The position numbers and the translations under genes are program-made. From positions 1 through 64,000 of the forward strand of contig JAEWQP010000001.1 of the NCBI GenBank assembly GCA_023399155.1: 64,000 nt of DNA, read 5' to 3'. The notes under the pieces are model-generated. The model was not told the DNA's origin. It ran no database searches and was given only the letters and a program-made list of their open reading frames with translations. Position 1 is the first letter of the stretch; each line of letters begins with the position of its first letter. Of this stretch, positions 25,721 through 34,809 are shown in pieces. Source of the stretch: Verrucomicrobiota bacterium. Its GTDB lineage: Bacteria > Verrucomicrobiota > Verrucomicrobiia > Opitutales > Opitutaceae.

Positions 25721-26581
25721 ATGAAACTCAAGGGACTCCACGCCCTCATCACCGGCGGCAGCCAGGGCCTTGGCCGCGCCATCGCCGAACACTATCTCGC
25801 TGCGGGGGCCAGCGTCGCGATCTGCGCCCGGAGCGAGCGGGAACTCACCGCCACACAGCGCGAACTCGCCTCGCAGTATCCATCGCAAAAGGTCGTCGCA
25901 CACGTCTGCGACGTCTCCGACGAGGCCCAGGTGGCCGCCACCACCGCGTTTGCCCTCCGGGGGCTTGGTTCGCTCGAGATCCTGGTGCTCAATGCCGGCG
26001 TCTATGGTCCGATGGGACCCACCGAGTCGGTCGACCTGGGCGCATGGCGCCGCGCGATCGATATCAACCTCTTCGGCGTGCTCCTTCCGTGTCGCGCGAT
26101 CATTCCTGTATTCAAGAAAGCGGGACGCGGCAAGATCGTCATCCTTTCCGGAGGCGGCGCGACCAATCCGCTGCCAAACATCAGCGCCTATGCCGCGAGC
26201 AAGGCGGCCGTCGTGCGCCTGATGGAGACCCTCGCCGAGGAACTCAGAGCCGACCACGTCGATGTGAATGCCATCGCGCCCGGCGCACTTGCCACGCGAC
26301 TGGTCGACGAGGTGCTCGCCGCCGGCCCAGAACGGGTTGGAAAGGCCTTCTTCGAGAAGAACAAGACCTGGAAGGAAACCGGCGCCGTGCCTCTCGCGCT
26401 CGGAGCCAGCCTCGCCGTCTATCTCGGGTCGGGCGAAAGTGACGGCATCACGGGCAAGCTGCTCAGCGCTCAGTGGGATCCCTGGGCACGTTTGCACGAG
26501 CACCGAGACGCGCTGGCCGGGACTGACATCTACTGCCTGCGCCGCATCGTCCCGGCGGACCGGGGACAATCGTGGTCATGA
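25721..26581 (+). CDS. Short-chain dehydrogenase/reductase (SDR)
   Basis: The 286-residue classical SDR has TGGSQGLG near residue 10 (NAD(P) binding), LNAGVYGP near 88, an active-site serine in ILSGGG and YAASKAAV. ATG 25721 follows the dehydrogenase stop by 16 bases, and the conserved first strand starts right after it. The substrate is unknown. It stands between an unusual nucleotide-sugar dehydrogenase and a Gfo/Idh/MocA protein, so a keto-sugar reduction in the same pathway is a reasonable inference. The next gene starts within its stop (ATGA). Confidence 0.87.
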   Translation: MKLKGLHALITGGSQGLGRAIAEHYLAAGASVAICARSERELTATQRELASQYPSQKVVAHVCDVSDEAQVAATTAFALRGLGSLEILVLNAGVYGPMGPTESVDLGAWRRAIDINLFGVLLPCRAIIPVFKKAGRGKIVILSGGGATNPLPNISAYAASKAAVVRLMETLAEELRADHVDVNAIAPGALATRLVDEVLAAGPERVGKAFFEKNKTWKETGAVPLALGASLAVYLGSGESDGITGKLLSAQWDPWARLHEHRDALAGTDIYCLRRIVPADRGQSWS

Positions 26582-27579
26582 GCACCGGCCTTCGATTCGC
26601 CCAGATCGGCTGCGGCTTGATCGGACGCAAGCGGGCGGGCGCCCTGCGCGGACGCGCCGCGCTGCGCTACACGTGCGACATCGACGCCGCCCGGGCCGCC
26701 GATCTCGCGAAGCTCGCCCCTGGCTGCGAAGCGATCACCGATCACCGCGTCGCACTCGCCTCGAGCGAGGTGGATGCGGTCATCGTCTCCACCCTGAACG
26801 CCTCGCTGGCGCCGATCGCTCGCGATGCCGCCCGCGCCGGGAAACACGTCCTCGTCGAGAAACCGGGCGCACTCAACGCTTCCGAGCTTCGCGAGGTGCG
26901 TGACGCGGCGGTGCAGGCCGGGGTCCGGGTGCGGCTTGGCTACAATCACCGCTTCCATCCTGCGCTGCAGAAGGCCCGCGAACTCATCGACGCCGGGACG
27001 CTGGGTCCCCTGATGTTTCTTCGCGGCCGTTATGGCCACGGCGGCCGCACGGGCTATGATCGCGAATGGCGTGCCGACCCGAAACTCTCGGGCGGCGGCG
27101 AACTCATCGACCAGGGCGTCCATCTCATCGATCTCGCGAGCTGGTATCTCGGGGCTTTCACCCGCGTCGAGGGGCACGCCACCACCTCCTTCTGGGACAT
27201 GCCAGTCGACGACAACGCGTTTGTCTCGCTGCGCACATCCGCAGGGCAGACGGCCTGGCTGCATGTCAGTTGTACCGAATGGAAGAACCTCTTCTCGCTG
27301 GAGCTCTACGGACGCGAAGCCAAGGTCGCAATCGACGGCCTGGGCGGCAGCTACGGTGTCGAGCGATGCACGCTCCACCAGATGCTTCCGGAAATGGGAC
27401 CGCCGGTGACGACCGCGTGGGAGTACCCGCGCGGCGACGATTCGTGGGCGGCTGAGATCGCCGCGTTCGTCGACGACATCCGCCTCGGGCGTCCGCCGTC
27501 GCCAGGTCCCGAGGAAGGCATCCGCACGCTCGAAATCGTCGAAACCATCTATCGGTCGAGCGGCTTCCCCGCTGTCTAG
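26578..27579 (+). CDS. Gfo/Idh/MocA family oxidoreductase
   Basis: The 333-residue protein shows the N-terminal Rossmann start FAQIGCGLIGRKRAGAL, the family motif VEKPGA near residue 98 and GGELIDQGVHLIDLASW near 180, which supplies the catalytic D and H. Length and order match NAD(P)-dependent sugar oxidoreductases of this family. It could oxidise or reduce a sugar nucleotide or a sugar phosphate. ATG 26578 is chosen because it forms an ATGA overlap with the SDR stop; GTG 26572 is an alternative. A 38-base gap follows before the heptose kinase gene. Confidence 0.87.
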   Translation: MSTGLRFAQIGCGLIGRKRAGALRGRAALRYTCDIDAARAADLAKLAPGCEAITDHRVALASSEVDAVIVSTLNASLAPIARDAARAGKHVLVEKPGALNASELREVRDAAVQAGVRVRLGYNHRFHPALQKARELIDAGTLGPLMFLRGRYGHGGRTGYDREWRADPKLSGGGELIDQGVHLIDLASWYLGAFTRVEGHATTSFWDMPVDDNAFVSLRTSAGQTAWLHVSCTEWKNLFSLELYGREAKVAIDGLGGSYGVERCTLHQMLPEMGPPVTTAWEYPRGDDSWAAEIAAFVDDIRLGRPPSPGPEEGIRTLEIVETIYRSSGFPAV

Positions 27580-27617
27580 TTCATCGGCCCGGCCGCAGCT
27601 TCAGTCCTTTTCATCGC

Positions 27618-28601
27618 ATGATCATCGCGCGTTCCCCGTTACGCATCTCCCTCGGAGGCGGCGGCACCGATCTCCCGTCCTACTATTCCGAATACGGTGG
27701 ATTCCTCGTCGCTGCCGCGGTCGACAAGTACGTCTACATCACGCTGCACCGGACCTTCGTCCCCGACCTGATCGTCAAGTATTCCAAGCTCGAGCGCGTG
27801 GCCGATGCGGCGCAACTGGAGCACCCGATCATCCGCGAGGCTTTCGGCCTCCTGGGGATGAACGGCCATTCGCTCGAACTCACCTCCATGGCCGACATTC
27901 CGGGCGGCACCGGTCTTGGCTCATCCGGAAGCTTCACCACGGCCTTGCTCAAGGCCCTGCACACGGCCCGGAAGAATCTCATCTCGCCGGCCGAACTTGC
28001 CGAGCAGGCCTGCCACATAGAGATCGACCGGCTGGGCGAGCCCATCGGCAAGCAGGACCAGTACATCGCGGCCGTGGGCGGGATCACGGCGTTCACCTTT
28101 CACAGGGACGGACGCGTCGAGTATGCCCCCTGCCGCATCGCCGAGGAGACGCTCTTCAACCTCGAGGACAACCTCCTGCTCTTCTTCACCGGGTATTCGC
28201 GCAGCGCCTCGTCGATCCTCAAGGACCAGAAGACCCGCAGCGAAAAACATGATCCGGCCATGCTGGACAACCTGCATTTCACGAAGGACCTCGGTCATCA
28301 GTCGCTGGTGGCGCTCGAGGCGGGCAATCTCGAGGAGTTTGCCCGGTTGATGGACGTGCACTGGCAGCGCAAGAAGGCGCGCACGACCGGCATGAGCAAC
28401 GACCAGATCAATGCCTGGTACGATTTCGCCATGCAGCACGGCGCGCTGGGCGGAAAGCTCATCGGCGCCGGAGGCGGCGGGTTTCTCATGTTCTACGCGG
28501 CCGACAAGACGCGCTTGCGCCACGCCATGCGCGAACGAGGGCTGCAGGAGGTCCGGTTCCGGTTCGATTTTGAGGGCACGAAGGTCGTGGCTCAGAATTG
28601 A
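27618..28601 (+). CDS. hddA: D-glycero-alpha-D-manno-heptose-7-phosphate kinase-like GHMP kinase
   Basis: The 327-residue GHMP kinase begins IIARSPLRISLGGGGTDLP, contains the phosphate loop PGGTGLGSSGSF near residue 95, and ends with KLIGAGGGGFLMFY. This combination is typical of HddA, which phosphorylates D-glycero-D-manno-heptose 7-phosphate at C1 with alpha configuration for the GDP-heptose pathway. A nucleotidyltransferase, a GmhA-like SIS isomerase and a transaldolase follow in order. Related kinases acting on fucose or other sugars share the fold, so the substrate call leans on this context. Confidence 0.83.
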   Translation: MIIARSPLRISLGGGGTDLPSYYSEYGGFLVAAAVDKYVYITLHRTFVPDLIVKYSKLERVADAAQLEHPIIREAFGLLGMNGHSLELTSMADIPGGTGLGSSGSFTTALLKALHTARKNLISPAELAEQACHIEIDRLGEPIGKQDQYIAAVGGITAFTFHRDGRVEYAPCRIAEETLFNLEDNLLLFFTGYSRSASSILKDQKTRSEKHDPAMLDNLHFTKDLGHQSLVALEAGNLEEFARLMDVHWQRKKARTTGMSNDQINAWYDFAMQHGALGGKLIGAGGGGFLMFYAADKTRLRHAMRERGLQEVRFRFDFEGTKVVAQN

Positions 28602-28651
28602 CGCCAGCGGCCAACCTGCCGTTCTCTCTCAGTCGGGCGTTCCCCCTTCCC

Positions 28652-29365
28652 ATGGCCCCGCACGAACTTCCAGTCGCCATCCTGGCGGGCGGTCTCGCCA
28701 CACGCCTGCATCCGATCACGGAGAAGATTCCGAAACTCCTCGTGGAGGTGGCAGGCGAGCCGTTCTTCTCGCACCAGCTTCGCCTGCTCAAGCGGGCCGG
28801 TCTGGAGCGTGTCGTCGTGTGCGTGGGACATCTCGGCGAGATGATTGTCGAGCGCTACGGCGACGGCGCCGACTGGGGCGTGCGTATCGACTATTCGTTC
28901 GACGGCCCGGTGCTTCTGGGGACGGGCGGTGCGCTGATCCGCGCGCTTCCCCGGCTCGGGGAGTCGTTTCTCGTCCTCTACGGCGACTCCTACCTTCCCT
29001 GCGATTACCTCGGTGTTGCCCAGGCCTTCCTGGAATCGGGGCGGCCCGGCCTCATGACAGTGTTCGAGAACAACGGACTCTACGACGTGAGCAACGTTTG
29101 GTTCGCCCATGAGCGCATCGTGGAGTACGACAAGCAGGCCCAGCTGCCGCAGATGCGCCACATCGACTACGGGCTCGGCGCGCTGCACGCGTCGGCGCTA
29201 AGTCCCTACCCGAAGGACGAAGTGGTGGATCTCGCGACGGTTTACCGCGACCTTGTCCGCCGGGAACAACTCGCCGGCTACGAGATTCCCGAGCGCTTCT
29301 ACGAGATTGGCTCGCACGAGGGGCTGCGCGAACTCGACGCCCTGCTGCGCCGGGCCCGAAGCTGA
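28652..29365 (+). CDS. Sugar-phosphate nucleotidyltransferase, HddC-like
   Basis: The 237-residue protein has ILAGGLATRLHPITEKIPK at the N-terminus, the nucleotide- and Mg-binding signature of NDP-sugar pyrophosphorylases, with VLYGDSYLPCDY supplying the metal-binding aspartate. Its short length and place between an HddA-like kinase and a GmhA-like isomerase fit HddC, which makes GDP-D-glycero-alpha-D-manno-heptose. The nucleotide specificity is not readable by eye. ATG 28652 is preferred to TTG 28598, because the first conserved strand begins nine residues after it. Confidence 0.8.
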   Translation: MAPHELPVAILAGGLATRLHPITEKIPKLLVEVAGEPFFSHQLRLLKRAGLERVVVCVGHLGEMIVERYGDGADWGVRIDYSFDGPVLLGTGGALIRALPRLGESFLVLYGDSYLPCDYLGVAQAFLESGRPGLMTVFENNGLYDVSNVWFAHERIVEYDKQAQLPQMRHIDYGLGALHASALSPYPKDEVVDLATVYRDLVRREQLAGYEIPERFYEIGSHEGLRELDALLRRARS

Positions 29366-29449
29366 CCGGACGGGCCGGTTTTCGCTTTGCCGTCCGCCGC
29401 CGGGCTGGTGGCATGATGCAACGTCTGCCTTTTCAACCGCTCCGCCCCC

Positions 29450-30046
29450 ATGTCCTTCGCCGCCCAGCACCTCCAGGAAACCATCGCCCTCGCCTCGAAG
29501 ATCGATCCCGCCGACTGCGAGCGCTGCGTCGCCGAGCTGCGCGGGGTCCGCGAGCGGGGCGGACGGCTCTTCATCCTCGGGGTCGGCGGCAGCGCGGCGA
29601 ACGCCTCACATGCCGTGAACGACTTTCGCAAGATCGCCGGGATCGAGTGCTACGCCCCGACCGACAACGTCTCGGAACTCACCGCGCGCACCAATGACGA
29701 GGGCTGGGCCAGCGTCTTTGTCGAATGGCTCCGCACCTCGCGGCTCGCCGCACGCGATGCACTGCTGATTCTGTCTGTCGGCGGTGGCAATCTTGAGAAG
29801 AACGTCTCGCCGAACCTGGTGACGGCGCTCCAGTTCGCCAAGGAAGTCGGCGCTCGCGTGATCGGGCTCGTGGGCAAGGACGGCGGCTACACCGCCACGG
29901 TCGCCGATGCCTGCGTCGTGATCCCGACGGTCAATCCCCAGGCGATCACGCCGCATTCGGAGGCGTTTCAGGCCGTGCTCTGGCACCTGTTCGTGTCGCA
30001 CCCGGACCTGAAGGTGGCCCAGACGAAGTGGGAAAGCGTCCGCTGA
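29450..30046 (+). CDS. GmhA-like SIS-domain sugar-phosphate isomerase
   Basis: The 198-residue single SIS domain contains FILGVGGSAANASHAVNDF near residue 40, the phosphate-binding loop and histidine of GmhA-type isomerases, and LILSVGGG and ITPHSEAFQAVLWHL further on. GmhA converts sedoheptulose 7-phosphate to D-glycero-D-manno-heptose 7-phosphate. The acidic residue that follows the histidine loop is Asp here rather than the usual Glu, a conservative difference. The context with kinase, nucleotidyltransferase and transaldolase supports the heptose assignment. Confidence 0.8.
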   Translation: MSFAAQHLQETIALASKIDPADCERCVAELRGVRERGGRLFILGVGGSAANASHAVNDFRKIAGIECYAPTDNVSELTARTNDEGWASVFVEWLRTSRLAARDALLILSVGGGNLEKNVSPNLVTALQFAKEVGARVIGLVGKDGGYTATVADACVVIPTVNPQAITPHSEAFQAVLWHLFVSHPDLKVAQTKWESVR

Positions 30047-30161
30047 CCACCCTCCCTCACCGCCGGCGGCGACAAGCCGGCGAACCTCCGGCCTTGGCCG
30101 TTACGAACGGCCCGACATCAGCCTTGCGGCCGTCACGCCCGGCCCGCTCAATTCGCGCCAC

Positions 30162-30881
30162 ATGCCCTCGCTGGAGACCCTCAAGGTCCAGATCTACGCC
30201 GACGGAGCCGACAAGGCCGGCATCCTGGACCTCTACGCCAAGCCCTACATCAAGGGGCTGACCACCAATCCGACCCTGATGCGCAAGGCCGGCATCGCCG
30301 ACTACGAGGCCTTCGCGCGCGACATCCTCACCCACGTCACAGCCAAACCCATCTCCTTCGAGGTGTTTTCCGACGACTTGGACGAGATGCGGCGTCAGGC
30401 GCTGAAGATCGCCGCCTGGGGACCCAACGTGTTCGTGAAGATCCCGATCACCAACGCCCGGGGCGAAACCTCCGTGCCGCTGATCCGCGAACTCGCCCGC
30501 GAGCGCGTGCAGATCAATGTCACGGCGATGCTCACCCTGGGTCAGCTCCGCTCGGTCGCCGAGGTGCTCAATCCCGCGGTCCCGTCGATCGTATCCATTT
30601 TTGCCGGCCGCATCGCGGACACCGGTGTCGATCCCGTTCCGGTCATCCGCGAGGCGCTGGACGTCATTCGTCCCATGCCCCACTGTCAGCTCCTCTGGGC
30701 GAGCGTGCGCGAGGTGCTGAACATCGTCCAGGCCGAGCAGGCCGGCTGTCATATCATCACCGTGACGCACGATGTGCTCGCCCGGGCAGCCAGGCTCCTG
30801 GGCATGGACCACGACGCATTGTCGCTGGATACCGTCCAGATGTTTGCGCGCGATGCCGCGGCCGCCGGATACACGTTGTGA
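30162..30881 (+). CDS. Transaldolase (TalC/FSA-like short form)
   Basis: The 239-residue (beta/alpha)8 protein has YADGADKAGI at the first strand, GLTTNPTLM at the second, and K93 in NVFVKIPIT as the Schiff-base lysine. INVTAMLTLGQ and SIFAGRIADTG follow. Transaldolase interconverts sedoheptulose 7-phosphate and glyceraldehyde 3-phosphate with erythrose 4-phosphate and fructose 6-phosphate. As the last gene after a GmhA-like isomerase it could supply sedoheptulose 7-phosphate for heptose synthesis. A fructose-6-phosphate aldolase activity is the main alternative. Confidence 0.85.
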   Translation: MPSLETLKVQIYADGADKAGILDLYAKPYIKGLTTNPTLMRKAGIADYEAFARDILTHVTAKPISFEVFSDDLDEMRRQALKIAAWGPNVFVKIPITNARGETSVPLIRELARERVQINVTAMLTLGQLRSVAEVLNPAVPSIVSIFAGRIADTGVDPVPVIREALDVIRPMPHCQLLWASVREVLNIVQAEQAGCHIITVTHDVLARAARLLGMDHDALSLDTVQMFARDAAAAGYTL

Positions 30882-30995
30882 TTCGGCGGGCACCCTGCGC
30901 CGCCGGACCTCGGTAGCGCCCTCGCCCGTCACGTCCCGGCTCGCCTGCGAGGCGACCTCAGCGCGCCTGCCGCGACCCTGATCGGACCTCGATCC

Positions 30996-33900
30996 ATGGA
31001 GTCCACCGGTTCAGACTCGCGCCACCGCCGCCTTTCACGGCTCCTCGCGCTCGGCTGCTTCCTTGCCATCTTCGGCGCCAAGTGCCTCTACGTCGACCGG
31101 TTCGCCTCGTCGTTGCCGAACTGGGACCAGTGGGACGCCGAGAGCGAGTTCGTGTTCGTCCCCTATCTGCGCGGTGAACTGGCATGGACCGACCTGTTCA
31201 AGCCGCACAACGAGCATCGCATCGTGCCGACCAAGCTCGTCGGGCTCGGGCTGCTGCTCGCCAACGGTCACTGGGACGCCCGTCTGGAATGCGTGGTGAA
31301 CGCCCTGCTGCAGACGCTGATCGCGCTCGGCGTCTTCCTCATCGGACGCAGGGCCATTCCCGCCCGCGCGCATGGACCGTGGCTCGTCAGCGTGCTGGTG
31401 TTCTTCGGCGCGCCGATGTCGTGGCAGAATGCAACCGGCGGCTTTCACACTCAGCAGGCTTTCCTGATCCTCAGCGCGCTCGGCTCCATCCACCTGCTCG
31501 TCGACGCGCGGATGCTCTCGGCCCGCTGGTGGGCCGGCATCGCGACCGCGCTCGCCGCGTTGGTCACGATGGGATCGGGCCTGCTCGCCGCCGTGGCCGC
31601 GGGCGCGACGCTTGTATTCACCACGCCATTGCGCTCGGTCGTGCGCCGGCACGGCGCGACGCTTGCGCTGCTGGTCGCGATCGCGTGCCTCGGTTGGTTC
31701 ACGCGGGTGGAGGTCGGCCATCACAACGAGTTGCAGGCGCGCTCCGCCGGCGACTTTTTCCTCAGCTTCTGGCGCAGTCTCCAGTGGCCGGTGCGGCATT
31801 TCCCCCTTTTCCCGCTCCTGGCCTGGGCGCCTTTCGGCTGGCTGGCGCTTCGCGTGTGGCGCGCCAAGGACCAGGGTCCGGCTGTGGAGCGCGTCGCGTT
31901 CGGCGCCGGCGTCTGGGTGCTGCTGCAGTTTGCCGCGTCCGCCTATGCGCGCGGCGCGGGCGGCGACTGGCCGGCCGTCCGCTATCTGGATACGCTCGCG
32001 ATCGGGCTCGCGGTCAATGCCCTCGCCGCGCTGATCGCCTTCACGCGCGTGCCGCTCCCGGGCTGGCGTCACGCGGCGCGGGTTTTTGCCGCCGTGCTCG
32101 CGGGCGTCCTGCTGACCCACGGACTGGTCGTGCATTTCGTGGACGCCACCCGCGTGACCGGTTTCGCGCTCATCCGCGACAACGCGGAAAAGGAGGCGCG
32201 CACGCGATCCTACCTTCGCACGGGCGACGAGGCCCACCTCCGCTCGGGGACGATCCCGTATCCGAGCGCAACGACTCTTCTGCAGCGGATCAGCCACGAG
32301 GAGATTCGCGCGCGGCTGCCCGCGATCGTGCGCCGGCCTCTTCCGATGGCGCCTGAGACGGACTCGCCCGGAGGGTTCGGTGAAAACGCCGTCGCGCCCG
32401 GTGACGAGATCCCGCAGGGCTGGTCGGCCGTGGGCTCGTTCGGTCCGCAGGGGGCCGCGTCCACGGGAAGCTGGCGCAGCCAACTGATCCAGCCCGGATC
32501 GGATCGTTACTGGATGGTGCCGGTGTTCACCACGGACCCGGCCGACCCGGAACTTTCACTGTGGATCGAGGATGCGTCCGGCGCCGTGCTCTCCACCCTG
32601 CTTCCGGGCAAGGTCGAGTCCCGCCCACTCGGTTCTTGGGGCGTCGTCCACGTCCGTGCTCCGGATGTCCCGGCACGGTTGGTCGCCGGCGACCGCTCTG
32701 CGCGGGGTTGGCTTGCCTTCGGCGAGCCCGTCGAGCACGCGGCCGGTTCCCGTTGGGCGGAGCGTGTCGCGGGCGCTGGAGGCTGGGTGTTCTGGTCGGG
32801 ACTCTCGCTGGCGGCGATATCCCTTGCGCTGAGTCCGCCGCTGCTCGCGCAGATGCGTCGTCTCGCTCCCTCCGAGGGATGGCGCATCCGCGGAATGACT
32901 ACGTGGCGCCTGGGGGCGACAGCCCTGGTCTGCGGCGTCATCGCCGGCGGTCTGGCCTACTACGCGGTCTTCGTGCGCCAGCCCGCCTATCTGGAGGTCA
33001 GGGTCGGCGGTGAACTCCGGGACAAGAGCATCGAACTCTACTACGACCTCGGCCGCGGCATCCGGCCCCTCGTATCCGTACAGGTCTTCTTCAACGAGAC
33101 GGATACGAAACGCCCGTTGAGACTGCGCATACCGCCCGGCCGCATCCGCGCACTGAGACTCGATCCGATGGACGCGGGCCGCACGCTCACGCTCACCGGG
33201 GCGCGTCTCGTGGATGCCACCGGCCGGGTCATCCAGGAGTTTCCGCCCGGGACGTTCACACCCGTCACCGAGATCGCATCGGCGACAGCCGACGGTGACA
33301 CGCTGCGCGTCACCAGTGTGCCCGGGGCGATCGATCCACAGCTCTACGTGCGATTCCGGCCAGCGCTTTCCACCGCATTGGCTCCCAGTGGCGCGCTGCT
33401 CGGGCGATTTGTCACCGTCGGACTCGTCGCTTTGCTGGGCGCCGTGCTCGGTCCGCCCATGCTCCGCCGCGGGCGAATGGTCGCGGGCCAGGTCGCCGGA
33501 CGTATTCGAAAAACCGATAGTGCTTCGCCTCCGCCCACCGCAAACGAAGCGATCAACGAGCGGACACCCGTCCCCACCTCGCCTGGACACGCGGCTGTCC
33601 TGTCCGGGGTCGCGTTGCTGCTCATCGCGATCCTGGCGGTGCGAAAGACCCACAGCTTCGTGACGCCCCAGTTCTGGTCGGCCGACGGCGCGGTGTTTTT
33701 CGTCGATGCGGTGACGCTCGGCCTCGGCTCGCTTCTGCGGGAATACGAGGGGTTCATCCACGTGATTCCACGCCTCCTGGCCCTGGTGGGCAGCTGGGCG
33801 GAACCGGGAGCACTGCCTGTCGCGTTCGTCCTGCTGTCCCTCGGCTTTGCCGTGGCGAGCGTCCTGCATCTGTTCTCGCCGCGCGTCGCGCTCCCGTGGA

Positions 33901-34790
33901 AGCCCGCGCTGGCTGCGGCTGTGTTCCTCCTGCCGCATAGCGGCGAGGTTTATCTCAACGTGATGAATACTCCGGTGTTTGTCGCACTCCTGCTCGTGCA
34001 GCTCGCGATCAAACAACCGTGGACCACGACCTCCGGAAAGGTTGCGGACGTCGGCTTGCTCATCGCGTGCGGTCTCACAGGCCCGTACTCCATCGTCGTG
34101 ACGCCACTCTTTGCCTGGCGCGCCTGGCGTTCGCGCGAGGCTGCCGACGCGCTCAAGCTCGGGATCATCGCGGCCTGCGCCGCGACGCAGCTGAGCTTTG
34201 GATTGCAGGCCGCGGGGGCGCTCGCGCCTGGGAATGCCGCCCCGCTGAATCTGCCAATCCTGGGCGGCGTGATCGCTCATCGCTGGATCCTCGGGCTCTT
34301 CACCGGAGGCTGGATCCCGGGCGCCAGTGCGCTCGCCGGCGTGACGGCCGGGGCGGCGCTTGTCGGCGCAGCGCTCCTGGCATGCACGCTCCGACGAGAT
34401 GCCCTGCGCGAGCCCAGGCTCTTCTTCTGGTGGGTGGCGATCGCCCTCGTCGCGGTGGCGGCCTGGCAGACGCGCATGGACCAGTGGCTGTTCGGCGACC
34501 TCGCCAACGGAGACCGCTATTTCTTCGTCCCGAAAGTGCTGCTTGCCTGGCTCGTGATCCTCGAGGCGCATGAGCGCAGCGTTTCCGGGTGGATTGCGCG
34601 CGGCCTGCTCGTGCTCGCACTGGTCGCCGGGCTGGGGGCGTTTCGGTTCCCCGCCCCTCACGATTATCGATGGCAGGACTACAGCGACGCCATCCGCCGG
34701 GGCGAGCCCGCCGTGATTCCGATCCCTCCCGAAGGATGGACGCTTCACTACCCGGGCCGACCCGGGGTACGCACCAAAGACGCCCGATGA
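30996..34790 (+). CDS. Giant polytopic membrane protein: two GT-C-like units joined by module A
   Basis: I know no family of this overall shape. The 1264-residue chain has a first set of membrane helices (about residues 10-400). An acidic first-loop motif NWDQWDAESEF lies near 42, and a soluble part lies at about 400-600. A helix pair at about 605-660 is followed by module A (about 667-800: ELYYDLGRGI, LRALRLDP-like RIRALRLDP, DPQLYVRF). A second set of helices (about 866-1225) has its own first-loop acidic motif FWSADGAVFF near 893. Acidic first loops after helix one are typical of GT-C glycosyltransferases, which use lipid-linked sugars. The two halves therefore look like two such enzymes fused. 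The activity is inferred. Confidence 0.7.
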   Translation: MESTGSDSRHRRLSRLLALGCFLAIFGAKCLYVDRFASSLPNWDQWDAESEFVFVPYLRGELAWTDLFKPHNEHRIVPTKLVGLGLLLANGHWDARLECVVNALLQTLIALGVFLIGRRAIPARAHGPWLVSVLVFFGAPMSWQNATGGFHTQQAFLILSALGSIHLLVDARMLSARWWAGIATALAALVTMGSGLLAAVAAGATLVFTTPLRSVVRRHGATLALLVAIACLGWFTRVEVGHHNELQARSAGDFFLSFWRSLQWPVRHFPLFPLLAWAPFGWLALRVWRAKDQGPAVERVAFGAGVWVLLQFAASAYARGAGGDWPAVRYLDTLAIGLAVNALAALIAFTRVPLPGWRHAARVFAAVLAGVLLTHGLVVHFVDATRVTGFALIRDNAEKEARTRSYLRTGDEAHLRSGTIPYPSATTLLQRISHEEIRARLPAIVRRPLPMAPETDSPGGFGENAVAPGDEIPQGWSAVGSFGPQGAASTGSWRSQLIQPGSDRYWMVPVFTTDPADPELSLWIEDASGAVLSTLLPGKVESRPLGSWGVVHVRAPDVPARLVAGDRSARGWLAFGEPVEHAAGSRWAERVAGAGGWVFWSGLSLAAISLALSPPLLAQMRRLAPSEGWRIRGMTTWRLGATALVCGVIAGGLAYYAVFVRQPAYLEVRVGGELRDKSIELYYDLGRGIRPLVSVQVFFNETDTKRPLRLRIPPGRIRALRLDPMDAGRTLTLTGARLVDATGRVIQEFPPGTFTPVTEIASATADGDTLRVTSVPGAIDPQLYVRFRPALSTALAPSGALLGRFVTVGLVALLGAVLGPPMLRRGRMVAGQVAGRIRKTDSASPPPTANEAINERTPVPTSPGHAAVLSGVALLLIAILAVRKTHSFVTPQFWSADGAVFFVDAVTLGLGSLLREYEGFIHVIPRLLALVGSWAEPGALPVAFVLLSLGFAVASVLHLFSPRVALPWKPALAAAVFLLPHSGEVYLNVMNTPVFVALLLVQLAIKQPWTTTSGKVADVGLLIACGLTGPYSIVVTPLFAWRAWRSREAADALKLGIIAACAATQLSFGLQAAGALAPGNAAPLNLPILGGVIAHRWILGLFTGGWIPGASALAGVTAGAALVGAALLACTLRRDALREPRLFFWWVAIALVAVAAWQTRMDQWLFGDLANGDRYFFVPKVLLAWLVILEAHERSVSGWIARGLLVLALVAGLGAFRFPAPHDYRWQDYSDAIRRGEPAVIPIPPEGWTLHYPGRPGVRTKDAR

Positions 34791-34809
34791 CTCTGCCTGT
34801 ATTCACGCC

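Noticed and set aside
29365..29385. ACCGG/CCGGT stem followed by a short T-run after the nucleotidyltransferase gene
   Set aside because: The stem is only five pairs and the T-run is broken. It would also separate genes of one pathway, so it is probably chance in GC-rich DNA.
31035..34748. Long open frames on the minus strand opposite the 1264-residue membrane protein
   Set aside because: They are rich in R, E, H and Q with no domain or membrane pattern. High-GC coding DNA commonly leaves the opposite strand open, and the plus-strand frame shows clear helices and motifs.
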